Origin: Entrophospora sp. SA101 | Taxonomy: Eukaryota; Glomeromycota; Glomeromycetes; Entrophosporales; Entrophosporaceae | DNA length: 64,000 nucleotides | Direction of reading: 5' to 3' | Assembly: GCA_958430865.1 (NCBI GenBank) | Contig: CAUDNR010004256.1 | Coordinates: 19,114-83,113, forward strand | Shown: piece by piece, positions 1 through 9,382 of the stretch | How the letters are laid out: every line of letters starts with the position of its first letter | How positions within the stretch are numbered: the first letter of the stretch is position 1 | The notes under the pieces: generated by a model | Told to the model about the DNA's origin: nothing | The model's input: the letters and a program-made list of their open reading frames with translations, nothing else | The model's database searches: none | Program-made: the position numbers and the translations under genes

Positions 1-352
1 CCTCTCTTACCTCATGAAGAAATAAGTCAGTCTACTTTTTATGAAAGACAAATAAACTCCCTACAAGAACAACTAAAAAAGACTGAAGAAGCCTTAGAAA
101 TTGAAAGGGAAGAAGTAATCAATTTTCAAGGAAAGTCTGAGAAATGAGGTAAGAGGCAAAAGCAAGAACTTTTGGATAGAATAAAGGAATTGGGGACTGA
201 ACTAGAAAGATTAAAAAAATTAACCCCTAAAGAACTAGTTGATAAATTAAGTGTTAAAGAAAAGGAAATCAATGATTTAAAGTTCAATTAACCCAATTGC
301 AACAACAGAATGGTCAAATTGCTCAAATTGAAGTTAAAGAGACTAAAAGATG
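1..352 (+). pseudogene. Coiled-coil protein fragment, broken
   Basis: Frame 1 reads a Glu/Lys/Leu-rich helical sequence (QINSLQEQLKKTEEALEIER and onward) with heptad-like spacing. It is interrupted by a TGA at 145-147, continues in the same frame to about 288, then shifts frame and continues as a Gln-rich stretch (QLTQLQQQNGQIAQIEVK) until a stop near 350. The 5' end is outside the window. I see no domain beyond the predicted coiled coil. The in-frame stop plus the frameshift make it a decayed gene. The family is not recognised. Confidence 0.5.
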
Positions 353-424
353 ATCTTGATTGAAAGTAAGAAAGTAGTTTCTATATAAATTGAAATTTAT
401 TGCAACTATCAAAGAAAGTGGTAT

Positions 425-691
425 TTATTTTCCTTTTAAAGATTTTTGCTTCTTATTAGGTAATAATGCATCATCATAATGTTTTCTTTTTCCAACATTT
501 ATTATTTTTCTTTCTTCTTGGTAAATTTCATAGGTAATCCTTTCTTTTCTTAGATAAGATTCAAGTGTCTGAGTATCATTTATTTTGAAAATGTATGGAG
601 CAATTTTTTCATCTTGTTCTTTCTTCAAAATACTTCTAATGGTGCTGTAATTCTTGGGTTCCATAGTAGATCTAATGCAAATGAGTTTCAT
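425..691 (-). CDS. Small 88-aa protein, left member of inverted pair
   Basis: An ATG-started 88-codon ORF, rich in Lys, Glu and Ile, beginning MKLICIRSTMEPKNYSTIR and ending in a basic tail (KRKH, NKKQKSLKGK) that resembles a nuclear localisation signal. It is homologous over most of its length to the ORF at 906-1175 on the opposite strand. The N-terminal 36 residues are nearly identical between the two and the C-terminal third diverges. The two genes are head to head across 214 bp that is itself an imperfect palindrome. The amino-acid pattern suggests real coding sequence or a recently active one. I do not recognise the family, and no signal peptide or membrane segment is visible. Confidence 0.5.
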   Translation of the reverse strand: MKLICIRSTMEPKNYSTIRSILKKEQDEKIAPYIFKINDTQTLESYLRKERITYEIYQEERKIINVGKRKHYDDALLPNKKQKSLKGK

Positions 692-905
692 ATTAACTAT
701 TTTTATATAGAGATAATTCTACATATTGCTTAATATTAAGAAGATAACAAATGGGTGATTTTAATAATCACATTGCTAAATACTGATCCCTAAAATTCTT
801 GGTAATACCAATGTTCACTTTGTCTGGTTTTGTTGCAGCATGTCCCATATCTCATTTGTTATCTTAAGCAATATGTAGAATTACCTCTATATAAAAATAG
901 TTAAT
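692..905. repeat. Palindromic spacer between the two small genes
   Basis: Reading outward from each ATG, the two sides share ATTAACTATTTTTATATAG and then TAATTCTACATATTGCTTA. After a 9-bp insertion on the left arm they share AGATAACAAATG. With the ORFs included, each arm of the inverted repeat is about 335 bp around an unpaired centre of about 85 bp (roughly 760-845). The shared sequence may hold the promoter elements of both genes; that is inference. Confidence 0.7.
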
Positions 906-1175
906 ATGAAACTCATTTACATCAGCTCTACCATGGAACCAAAGAATTACAGCACCATTAGAAGTATTTTGAAGAAAGAACAAGATGAAAAAATCGCACC
1001 TTACATTTTCAAAAGAAATGATACTCAAACACTTGAAGCTTACCTAAGAAAAGAAAAGATTATCTATGAAGTTTACCAAGAAGAAAGAAAATTAATAAAC
1101 ATTAAGAAAAGAAAACAGGATGAGGATGTACAATTACAAAACAAAAGACAGAAAACTCTGGGCGAAAAAATCTAA
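906..1175 (+). CDS. Small 89-aa protein, right member of inverted pair
   Basis: An ATG-started 89-codon ORF, paralogue of the minus-strand ORF at 425-691. Most differences in the first 65 residues are single or conservative replacements (for example R/K and I/V). The C-terminal tail is basic (KKRKQDED, NKRQKTLGEK) and more diverged. The 60 bp upstream of the ATG matches, in inverted orientation, the 60 bp upstream of the partner, so the duplicated unit includes the promoter-proximal DNA. Retention of an open frame in both diverged copies argues for coding constraint. Function is unknown. Confidence 0.5.
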   Translation: MKLIYISSTMEPKNYSTIRSILKKEQDEKIAPYIFKRNDTQTLEAYLRKEKIIYEVYQEERKLINIKKRKQDEDVQLQNKRQKTLGEKI

Positions 1176-1533
1176 TGCAAAATTACTACAGTGCAGATCA
1201 CCTATACTCAAAAGTTAAAATTTTTGAAATATTATGTGATCCACACATTGGATTTTAAAAAATCCACCACCATTCAATTCAGCTTTAAAAGGGGAGTCTA
1301 TTAATCCAAAAAAAAATTTGTCTCAAATTTTCTTTTTCATTGATTTTTTAAATTTGAAAGTTATGCTCATAAGTGCAACAATAATTTTCGTGTTACAATT
1401 TTTAATCTCATGACCAAATTTGGTAATGATTTTCTTTTAATGTAAAATTAATTAAACATGAATGTGTCATTGGGTGGTCGATATACTATGTAAATCAAAA
1501 CTATATGTGGTACCATATAAAAATTAATATACA
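1176..1533. other. Intergenic, nothing recognised
   Basis: AT-rich sequence between the small-gene pair and the Tigger-like element end. No open frame with coding character, no repeat and no RNA gene seen. Confidence 0.5.
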
Positions 1534-2078
1534 CAGTGAGTCTCGATTTAACGGATATTTTTTTCCAGAAAATTTATCCGTTAAATCGAGAGATCCGCTA
1601 AATCGAAACTTATGATCAAATCATGTGATACAAATTAAATGTGTACAAAAAAAATTTTTTTATTTTGTATATACATAAAAAACAGAATATAACATAATAA
1701 TATTAATAATATCATTGTCAACCCATAAATTCATCAATGCAACATTATTTTGCTTCTTGGGTGCTTCTATAAGAAATTTTCTCTTTTCAACTTCAATATA
1801 TTTATATATTTTTAATTATTTGAGGATCAACTTCTAAATATTTTTGTTGTATATATTTAAGCGCATTTTCAACCATTTATAGCTTCTGTATTTGTTACAA
1901 TTGGCTCACTTATCTTATCAACACCCTCATTATCTTCAACTTCAGATTTCCCAACACTATGTTTACAATTTCTTGTTCTGTCATTTCATAATAAATTCGT
2001 CAGCATTTAAAGAAATAAAAAAAAATGACATTATATACAAGTGCCATTGCCAAGAAATAGTTAACAATATGTTCGATT
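1534..2078 (-). mobile_element. Tigger/pogo-like DNA transposon end with transposase relic
   Basis: The left edge at about 1534 starts with CAGTGAGTCTCGATTTAACG, the style of terminal repeat seen in pogo/Tigger elements. An inverted copy of the inner part (ATCCGTTAAATCGAGA) lies 20-30 bp inside. Reading the minus strand from 2078 to about 1690 gives pieces in different frames that resemble the C-terminal tail of Tigger transposases: MTEQEIVNIVLG, then an acidic stretch ending ISEPIVTNTEAING, then KYIQQKYLEVDPQIIK. Several frameshifts and stops separate the pieces, so it is dead. The sequence ends abruptly at 2078, where the 20-kb duplicated block begins. Confidence 0.55.
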
Positions 2079-3055
2079 AAAATATTATACTCACCAGCTT
2101 ACTTAACTTCAAAAGTGATCATTCATATTGTTTCACTAAATCACTATCTGACAATAATCAACAATATCCCTTACATACTTTTTGTGGTCATACTGACTCT
2201 GTTAATGCTTTAGCAAGTTCAGGAAAAACTTTAATCAGTGGTAGTGATGATGGTACCATTAGAATATGAAACATCACAACTGGAGAATGCATCTAGTGTC
2301 TGCAACATTTACAAAAAGTTTGTTCTGTAGTATTGGATGTTAGAAGAAAAGGATGTATAAGCTAAGGTTTCTGGTCAAAACTGCTTCTATTAGTAGCTGA
2401 AATTGTCCAAACTAGTTTGGGCTTTGAGAAAACAGTTTGGACCAGAAACCTTAGTATAAGCAAAAGTGCAGATGGCATTGTTAAAATTTGGAACATTGAA
2501 GATGGTACTAAACTCCAAAGACTAAATTTATCATCAAATCATATGCATAGCAATATTTTTATTATTATTAAAGAAAATTTTTTTTTTATATATATTTAAC
2601 ATGATTGATAAAATATTTTAATATTATTTAAGCTCCTCTTCTTTGTTCAAGTCCTCCACTCTATCTTTCAAATGAATACTTTGCTTCTATCACAGCAATC
2701 ATTATAATTCATATAATTGATTCAAATAATTACAAATGCAAACACTTGTTTGTAAATCCAGGACGATGTGCAGGATGTAAAATATCATGTTTCCAGCACA
2801 ATGTAGATAAACTTATATGTGGTACAAATGAAGCACTGCATATATGGGATATGAAATCTGGCAAACGTGTTTGTGATCTATTGACTGGATTAAGTGTATG
2901 GTAATGTATTATCAGGAAAAAAAAATTATATACAAGTACTAATCAATCAATCAATCAATTATAGGCAAGTGAAATTTGATGAACAGATGTGTGTTGCAGC
3001 TGTACAAAAAAATTCAGAAACATGGTTTGAAATCTTTGATTTCAATGCATTATAA
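2079..3055 (+). pseudogene. WD40-repeat gene, 5'-truncated copy
   Basis: This is the 3' half of the gene at 30988-32362, cut by the duplication edge at 2079. WD40 blades are visible as HTFCGHTDSVNALASSGKTL then SGSDDGTIRI, and later SADGIVKIWNIEDGTKL and EALHIWDMKSGKRV. A TGA replaces the expected Trp of the first blade near 2267 and a TAG follows about ten codons later. A 25-bp inverted repeat around 2357-2460 disrupts the middle. The last exon after a GT-AG intron (about 2901-2963) is open to a TAA at 3053-3055. Without promoter, start codon or first blades it cannot make the parent protein. Confidence 0.7.
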
Positions 3056-3149
3056 TTGCTATTGTGTTTTTAACATAATATTATTGTTATAAGACAGATG
3101 TTATTCAAAAAAAAAAAATCCTCAAGATTATGTATATAATTTATAATTT

Positions 3150-4128
3150 GGGACGTTTCACAGCAAAAACCACATCTGGGGTCATCTGACCAAAATTGAG
3201 CTTTTTACATAATATTAATCTATAATATATAAATTATAATTGGTGAAAATATTAGACCCTATTTGCTTAATAAAAAAACGGGGAATTTGCAAACGAATAT
3301 CTTCTTTAAAGTAATTTGCACAAAATAATAAATTGATCTGCACACCCCATTTTATTGTTACACGCAAAAATAAAATTTTTTTAAAAAATACATACATATT
3401 AATATCAATATACATTAAAATAAAAATCGATAAATATTAGGTTCTGGACAAAGAATATCTTTAAATGGGTTGGTCTTCTACATGTTGGCAAATTTTTGTA
3501 AACAAATATTTTTTTCTATCATCTGTTAATGGAACAACCTCAATAATATTTAATTGGCCATCCTTATCAAAATTATCATTCTTTAGAAGTTTAAAAGAAA
3601 TTTCCAAGCCACCAGATTTTTCAGAAACATAAACTTTTCCAATATCCTTACTACTAAAGCAAAAATGATGGTATTTTTTTATATTTGGTAATTTTCTGAA
3701 ATTGTCATTAAATAGTAAGCTAAAGTCATACCATTTCCATCCCATACCATTTTTATATCTAATAGATTGATTATTATGATTTTTTGATGAATCATTTATA
3801 GCTTCTTCAACATGATCAACAGTATTTATAACTCTATTTCTATATACTTTTTTAATTGATCCAAAAAATCCATCACATGCAAATTCTTATGTACAATATT
3901 TATACTTATAAAATTGATAAATTAATTTTATTTATAAAATTTGGGCTATTATAATTTTTAGCATTACGTAGTTCGGATGTTATAATTTCTTGTTTACTAA
4001 ATTTGGGATAATCAATGATCAAAAAATTTTAGGGGGCAATTTTCTTTTTCTGTGTAACAAATTTTGAACATGCGTTTACTCAAAATAATCTATTTTTCTG
4101 AGAGGTGGTTTTTGCTGTGAAATGTCCC
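3150..4128. mobile_element. 979-bp TIR transposon relic, copy 1
   Basis: The ends are inverted repeats: GGGACGTTTCACAGCAAAAA at 3150 and the complement of GGGACATTTCACAGCAAAAA ending at 4128, followed by a shared CCAC. The element sits 95 bp after the WD40 stop codon. It carries on the minus strand a partial transposase-like ORF. I could not find an unambiguous target-site duplication. It lacks the N-terminal part of a transposase, so it is non-autonomous. The counterpart in the other block copy (32457-33420) is 15 bp shorter. Confidence 0.75.
3461..3895 (-). pseudogene. Transposase C-terminal remnant in the TIR element
   Basis: The minus strand is open from about 3895 to 3461. It begins with ACDGFFGSIKKVYRNRV, then DHVEEAINDSSKN, then GMGWKWYDFSLLF and a C-terminal acidic/basic stretch ending HVEDQPI. 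A 'C/A-D-G-x-x-G-x-x-K' string followed by an R/K-rich helix resembles the last catalytic region of DDE transposases of the KDZ/Zisupton/Kolobok-like group. The assignment is by motif impression only. The upstream catalytic residues are absent. A five-residue insertion (NDNFD) distinguishes it from the 32768 copy. Confidence 0.4.
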
Positions 4129-4231
4129 ATATGGTGACAGTTTTGAAATTGACAAATCTATATGTGTTACATTGAGTTGTCCCCCATACCCCTAGGTATT
4201 ATTAAAATTTTCCTGTTGATCTTGTCGATCA

Positions 4232-4322
4232 TTATCTCGTTTCAACGGATGTTTCGTTTCTATTTCAACGGATTTAGGTGGTCAGTCCCATAAATCCGTT
4301 GAAACGAGGTTTGATTGTATAT
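4232..4322. mobile_element. Solo Tigger-type terminal repeat
   Basis: CTCGTTTCAACGGAT at about 4238 and its inverted partner ATCCGTTGAAACGAG near 4300, ending in AGGTTTGATTGTATA. This resembles the end of the element at 1534 and the end at 61785-61855. No transposase is attached. The same sequence is at 33524-33614 in copy 2. Confidence 0.45.
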
Positions 4323-5052
4323 GTTTATTTATATATATTTATTTATTTGTAAAAATTAGAATTATACATACTTGTTTTTTTTCCTTAAATTATAAAATTG
4401 CATTGCGATGTAAAACGGGTACCATTGCATAACCTTATTTCAAGATGCGCATTGTTACATTGCGATGTATATAATTTTTTTAATTTTAAAAATATTCAAT
4501 TTGAAAAAATTACAAGTTATATAATATTAATTAAAACTTAGTGGAACAAAGATTAACACTGGAAAATTATAATAATGACGATTTCAAATGATGATGGTTT
4601 TGTTGATGATAATTTTACGTATGAATCAATGAATACTTCTGATATAATTCATTTGCTTCGAGTCCTTGCTTTAGGCTCCAGTAATTGATTTACTTTGATT
4701 AAATAGTGGTTTTAAAGGAAAAGAAAAAAAGGAGGTAACATAGAACATGAATTAAAAAAATATCACGGGATTTTTTTGAATAATCTACCATTTATCAAGT
4801 AAAAAAAAATCTTTGATCAACTAATATTTGACTGAGGATTTCTATAAAGATGCAAAAAACAACTAATTCCACATCGAATATACTATTACAACCGCAGATG
4901 TTCCATTGTTTGGAGTGTATGTTGTTATTTATTTTTTTAGATAGCTGTCTAGCAAAGTGTCACGTGCGATTAATGATAGGATTTAAAACTCCCGAGTGGT
5001 AGATATCTTGTTATCTATATATAACGATGCTAAATAACGGTGATTATTTTGA
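4323..5052. other. Intergenic; one 37-codon ORF of doubtful value
   Basis: Holds a short ATG ORF at 4574-4687 (MTISNDDGFVDDNFTYES and on) with a partial sequence echo inside the downstream MITE near 5300, and a direct repeat of TTGCATTGCGATGTA-like sequence near 4400 and 4455. Nothing else is supported. Confidence 0.3.
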
Positions 5053-5060
5053 TTGTGATT

Positions 5061-5659
5061 TAGAGGTTGGAATCGACTAATTTAATCGACCAATTAGTCG
5101 ACTACTAATACTACTAATACTACTAATACTAATACTAATACCAATACCAATACTAATCTTAATACTAATACTAATACTAATACTAATATTTGCTAATATT
5201 GTCGTTGTCTGACCAATTACGATTTTTGCGTTTTGTCATTCAAAATGGAAATTTTTTATCAATACCATCAATATGATGATGACGACAATAGTAATGTGTT
5301 GTTGATGATAATTTTACATGTGAATGAATAAACACCTCCAATACAAGGTCCAATATTCAAGTTTCAATGATTTAAGCGGTGGTTCTAGAATACCTTTAAA
5401 AAAACGAATCGTAACACATAGTTTTGTGTGGAAGTATTTTGAAAAAGTGAAAGATTCAAATGGGAATAAATTCGTAATTTGCAGATTAAAAAATAAAACG
5501 AAATATTATTATTATAAAAAAAAAATTTGGTCGACTAAAATAATCGACTAAATAATCAACTAAAAATAATCAACTAAAATAATCAACTAATAGTCGACTA
5601 AAGAATTTTTTGACCAATTAATAGTCGACTAAAAATTTTATGGACGATTCCAACCTCTA
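5061..5659. mobile_element. hAT-type MITE with perfect 8-bp TSD, copy 1
   Basis: Terminal inverted repeats TAGAGGTTGGAATCG and CGATTCCAACCTCTA bound 599 bp. They are flanked by the identical octamer TTGTGATT at 5053-5060 and 5660-5667. An 8-bp duplication with an (C/T)AGAGGTTGGAA-like end is the hallmark of hAT elements. Inside are a CTAATA-type minisatellite (5103-5192), repeated GTCGACTA motifs near both ends, and a 75-codon ORF (5324-5551) whose middle resembles a BED zinc finger. It is non-autonomous because no hAT catalytic domain is present. Confidence 0.85.
5324..5551 (+). pseudogene. Degenerate BED-finger exon inside the hAT MITE
   Basis: An ORF reading SRIPLKKRIVTHSFVWKYF then EKVKDSNGNKFVICRLKNK. 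The 'S-x-V-W-x-(Y/H)-F-x-K' followed by a C about 15 residues later matches the start of BED zinc fingers found at the N-terminus of hAT transposases. The second Cys of the C-x2-C pair is Lys here (CRLK), and no His-pair follows, so the finger cannot be complete. It is best read as a leftover first exon of the parent transposase. Confidence 0.5.
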
Positions 5660-6158
5660 TTGTGATTTTGTATTTTTGTTGTTTATATCCATCAATAATC
5701 CAATAATGATAATGATAATGATAATATTTTAGCGATTTGATCAAAATCAGAGTTCTTGACTTAATATAATAATCCACCCTACAACGAGTTAATTGTTCAT
5801 TAGACGATCTTGTTTCTTCCAAGAAAATCGGAAACCAAATGATGGGTGAAATAAAGAAATCGAAGCTTTTGAAGGAGCAAAAGAAAACTTAAAGTTATGG
5901 TATAAAGACGACAATTTATCTTCGGCCCAATGATAATGACATTTTTTCGAAAACTGTCGAAGAAATGCGAGTTTTGATTTATCAAAGTCTACATGATCAA
6001 ACCTCGTTTCAATGAATATACGTTTCACATAAGAAAGTCGCATTCAAAATTTATTACACTAGAGATTCTTACAAATTAATTATAATTCGTTGAAATGACT
6101 TTGACTATAATGGATTTGACTAAATATAATTGTTTTATTATTTTAATCTTGATTCGAG

Positions 6159-7825
6159 TTATTGGGAATTAAATCGTTCCGAAACACATAAACATAATAA
6201 TAATGGTTTATTTTTTGACATTTTCCGTGATCTCTTTTATGATCAAAGTTATTCCGTAGATGGCATAGGTAAGTATTTATATTATAATTATATCATTGAT
6301 TTATTCTTATTATTAATAATAAGTTTTTTATATCAAATTAAATCTTAGAACTCCAGAAGTCTAACAAACGTAGATCTACAGTACTTTATTTTTTTGATAA
6401 AAAAAATTTATTCGCCATATCATAGTAAAATTTGCGTAATGTATATTCTACCTTAAATTTCAATTCTTCAAAAAACTCTATAGTAAAAGGTATTATTTCT
6501 ACACATGAAGTCGAAATGAAACTATTTCAACTTTTCGATAAAATCCGAAATAATTTGGATAGTTGAAATATATTTTATTGGTCATGAATAATTTCAACTT
6601 TTGTTGTGGATAATAAAATTGTAATATTAGCATTAACCGTCGAGACAATCAAACCTCCCGGATTGCTAATGGGTTAATAAATAATATAATATAGTTTTTC
6701 GTGAGCCTCTCTAAAACTTATTTACCAATAAATAATAACTATGTGGAAGTTTAAAGCATTCCACACCTTGTCTGTTACTACCAAGTCTTTTAAAGCGATA
6801 TTGAGAAATAATATGGAGTTTGAAGTGAAAAGGCAACACCATTTTTGAATAGCCGTGGATAAGATCTTTTAATATGAAAAGGAATTCATTTATTTTACTC
6901 TTAACGACGAATTTTGAATTTATAAAAAAACTTCATATGACGCGAATTTCAAATTTATTTTCACATATGAAGAAAGTCAACGGAATATGTCGTACGACTA
7001 GTAAGGTAATAGTAATAGATGAAAAAAAAGTTATCCGAATTCATCAGTTCTAGATTTTAGAGCAATAGATGAAAAAAAGTATGTCCGAACTTGTTTGTTT
7101 CATGATTGATTAGGGAACCTTTATATAAGAGTAACCTGTACTTTTTATAACAAATATAACAAATTTATACAAATTTGGGGGGGGGTAAATTTTTCTTAAC
7201 AGAGAATATTTGTTATAATAAATAAAGAGGGCAATGAAAATTCAATGAAAATTTAATTTAAAAAACCATCCGATAATCTAATACTAATAGCAATAATGTA
7301 ATAATATGTACTATTTTTACTGGTTTCGTTTACATAAATCATTACAATTAGTTGATCAAGGAACAATTTTCAGGATCGAATTTGATTAAGATATTTTGTG
7401 AAGGTGACCAAGAAAAAGAGTTTCAGACTGGTAATATCATACAGACTGTACGGCGGTTCGCTTTATAGCGATCTCAACAACCGAGATTTGTTTTGATTTT
7501 TTTATAATGTTAAATTTCTCTCATTTGCTTTTTAGCTAACATTAATACAATTGACCAATGTTTTTTTGTTGATAATAATGATGATGATACCGTTAATAAT
7601 AAAGATTATAACGACGACAATAATAATAACAACAACGATAATGACAATGACATCGACAACGACAATAATAGCAACAGCAACTGCATCAATGGTAGCAGTA
7701 ATAGTAATGGTGATCGTATTGATGATAATAATGTTGGTGTTAGTACTGGTGACCATGAGAAACTACCACAAGCCCTCAGTCTATTGTATCCACTGACACA
7801 CACATTAGCGAGGATAATAAATTAG
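6159..7825 (+). CDS. Hypothetical N/D-rich gene, 3' three exons (copy 1)
   Basis: Exons 6159-6268, 7374-7430 and 7536-7825 join in frame at GT-AG sites (GTAAGT/TTTTCAG and GTAATA/TTTTTAG). They read ELNRSETHKHNNNGLFFDIF, then SNLIKIFCEGDQEKEFQT, then an Asn/Asp-rich tail ending LPQALSLLYPLTHTLARIIN and TAG. The phases fit at both junctions, which supports a real gene model. The first of these introns is 1105 bp, far longer than others in the window. The start is not resolved: a stop lies just upstream of 6130, so at least one 5' exon is missing. A stretch near 5860-5940 (NKEIEAFEGAKENLKLWYKD) may belong to it. No domain recognised. Confidence 0.35.
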
Positions 7826-7947
7826 GATGTGTCTGATGAAAAGGACCTAGAATGAAGTTACCAAAGCAAACAATCTCGAAACAAATATATTAACATTATA
7901 TCATATCAACTTTAGGTATCTATGAATGTTGACCTTACCTCATATAA

Positions 7948-8085
7948 CCATATCTATTGATGAGAACATATTTTGCCAAAGGCCAAGCATATGTAGCATT
8001 GAGTAGAGCAAGTTCCTCGGAAATCTTGAACATCTTGAAATTTGATTTTTCTCAAATAAAATATTCAAAAAATAGCTTTGATTGA
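7948..8085 (+). pseudogene. PIF1/Helitron-type helicase C-terminal relic
   Basis: The frame reads FAKGQAYVALSRASSSEIL then NILKFDFSQIKYS to a TGA at 8083. 'KGQAYVALSRA' is the signature of the last helicase motif (motif VI) in PIF1-like helicases, including those carried by Helitron transposons. A stop closes the frame upstream at 7945 and no Walker motifs are nearby, so only about 45 residues survive. Copy 2 has the same at 37240-37377. Confidence 0.7.
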
Positions 8086-9382
8086 GTATAAGAAATTAAT
8101 AGTAATGGATTGAAAACTTTTAACAAAAGATGTGAAAAAAGTAGTAGTAAATCGACATAAATATTTGGAAAAGCTTGCCAATTGTCATTAGTCTTGCATA
8201 TTAATAAGGTCTTATTGTTACGCTTGCTAAACGCACAAGTAAGAGTATATCGGTATCATTGTTTTCAGAAATTTATGTAATGGGTGGAAAATAAAGAACC
8301 AAGTTTATCATAAATAATTTAAAATGTTATTTTATTAAGAGTGACAAGGATTTTGTTGCTGTTGATATTACTATATTACTGTTAGTTTGCTTAAATAAGC
8401 CAAATTTCAATCATTAGAGTGGTTTAATACTAAATGATATGTCAAATGATATCATTAGTAACAATGATTTTTTCTAATAAAATAATATTTATTAAATTAA
8501 TAACCAACATTTGTCATTACATTATAATGAATTGCCATTAACATACTCAGGTTCAATAGTTAATATATTTTGCGTTTTTATAAATGAATAATTAAAATGT
8601 TTTGTTTGATTAATATGAGGAATTTCATTAATTTAACCCCTTTCTACATTACATCTACAACATCCATATGAAATTATCATAATACCAACTGTCCAATATT
8701 TATCACATAGTAAATTGTCTAATCTTACCTTCTTTAACAAATCAAACTTTCAATTGTTGAATGATTTATTGTAATTGCAAGATAATAATTAAAATTAAGA
8801 TTGCTGACGTTAAATCTAAAAAAAAGCTATATTGCTAAAAGAATTTCTTTTCCTCTCAATTTTCAAGCATGTTTGATTTTGAAATGAAAACATACCGTTT
8901 GTTTCCCATAATATATTAAATCACGCGATTTTTTGGTCTATATATGCTTTTTGTAATAATTCATCGAACTACTCAATCAATGCACTATTTGACGAAATAG
9001 TCTATTTTATGAAAGGATGCTAGAGTGCTTTGCATCAAAGTTATTTTCTTTATGCATGATATTCTCATTCTTGTTATTTCATTCATTTCTAATTCAAGTA
9101 TTTTGTGTATATACACGTGACTTTTAGTTGTATTTAAAGCAAATCATTACTATTTATATTAATTTAGACATTTAGACATTTTTGTCTAAATATATACTAT
9201 TTTGACTTAGACAACCCCAAAAACAATTTAGACGCCCATCTATACTACTAACTAAATATGAAACTTGTAATATAAACGCAGTTGAATTTTACATGAGTCA
9301 CATGATTAAAACCTTGTTGATTTTGACATATAAGAATCAGAATGGTAACATTAATTTTCCGATTCAGCATTTTTTTTTAAAA
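8086..9382. other. Intergenic, upstream of HGD
   Basis: AT-rich sequence with a short TTTAGACATTT repeat and inverted TTTTGTCTAAA near 9165-9195. It must contain the promoter of the homogentisate dioxygenase gene, but I cannot point to a specific element. No other gene seen. Confidence 0.4.

Noticed and set aside
4735..4745. Shine-Dalgarno-like AGGAGGTAACAT
   Set aside because: The DNA is clearly eukaryotic nuclear with spliceosomal introns; no bacterial gene follows.
5103..5192. Possible CRISPR-like array of CTAATA units
   Set aside because: The units are 6 bp without spacers; it is a minisatellite inside the hAT MITE.
7532..7803. Three overlapping ORFs on both strands (7532-7756, 7551-7796, 7606-7803)
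   Set aside because: They are shadow frames of the triplet-like Asn/Asp-rich exon at 7536-7825, made of Ile/Thr/Leu runs typical of off-frame simple repeats.
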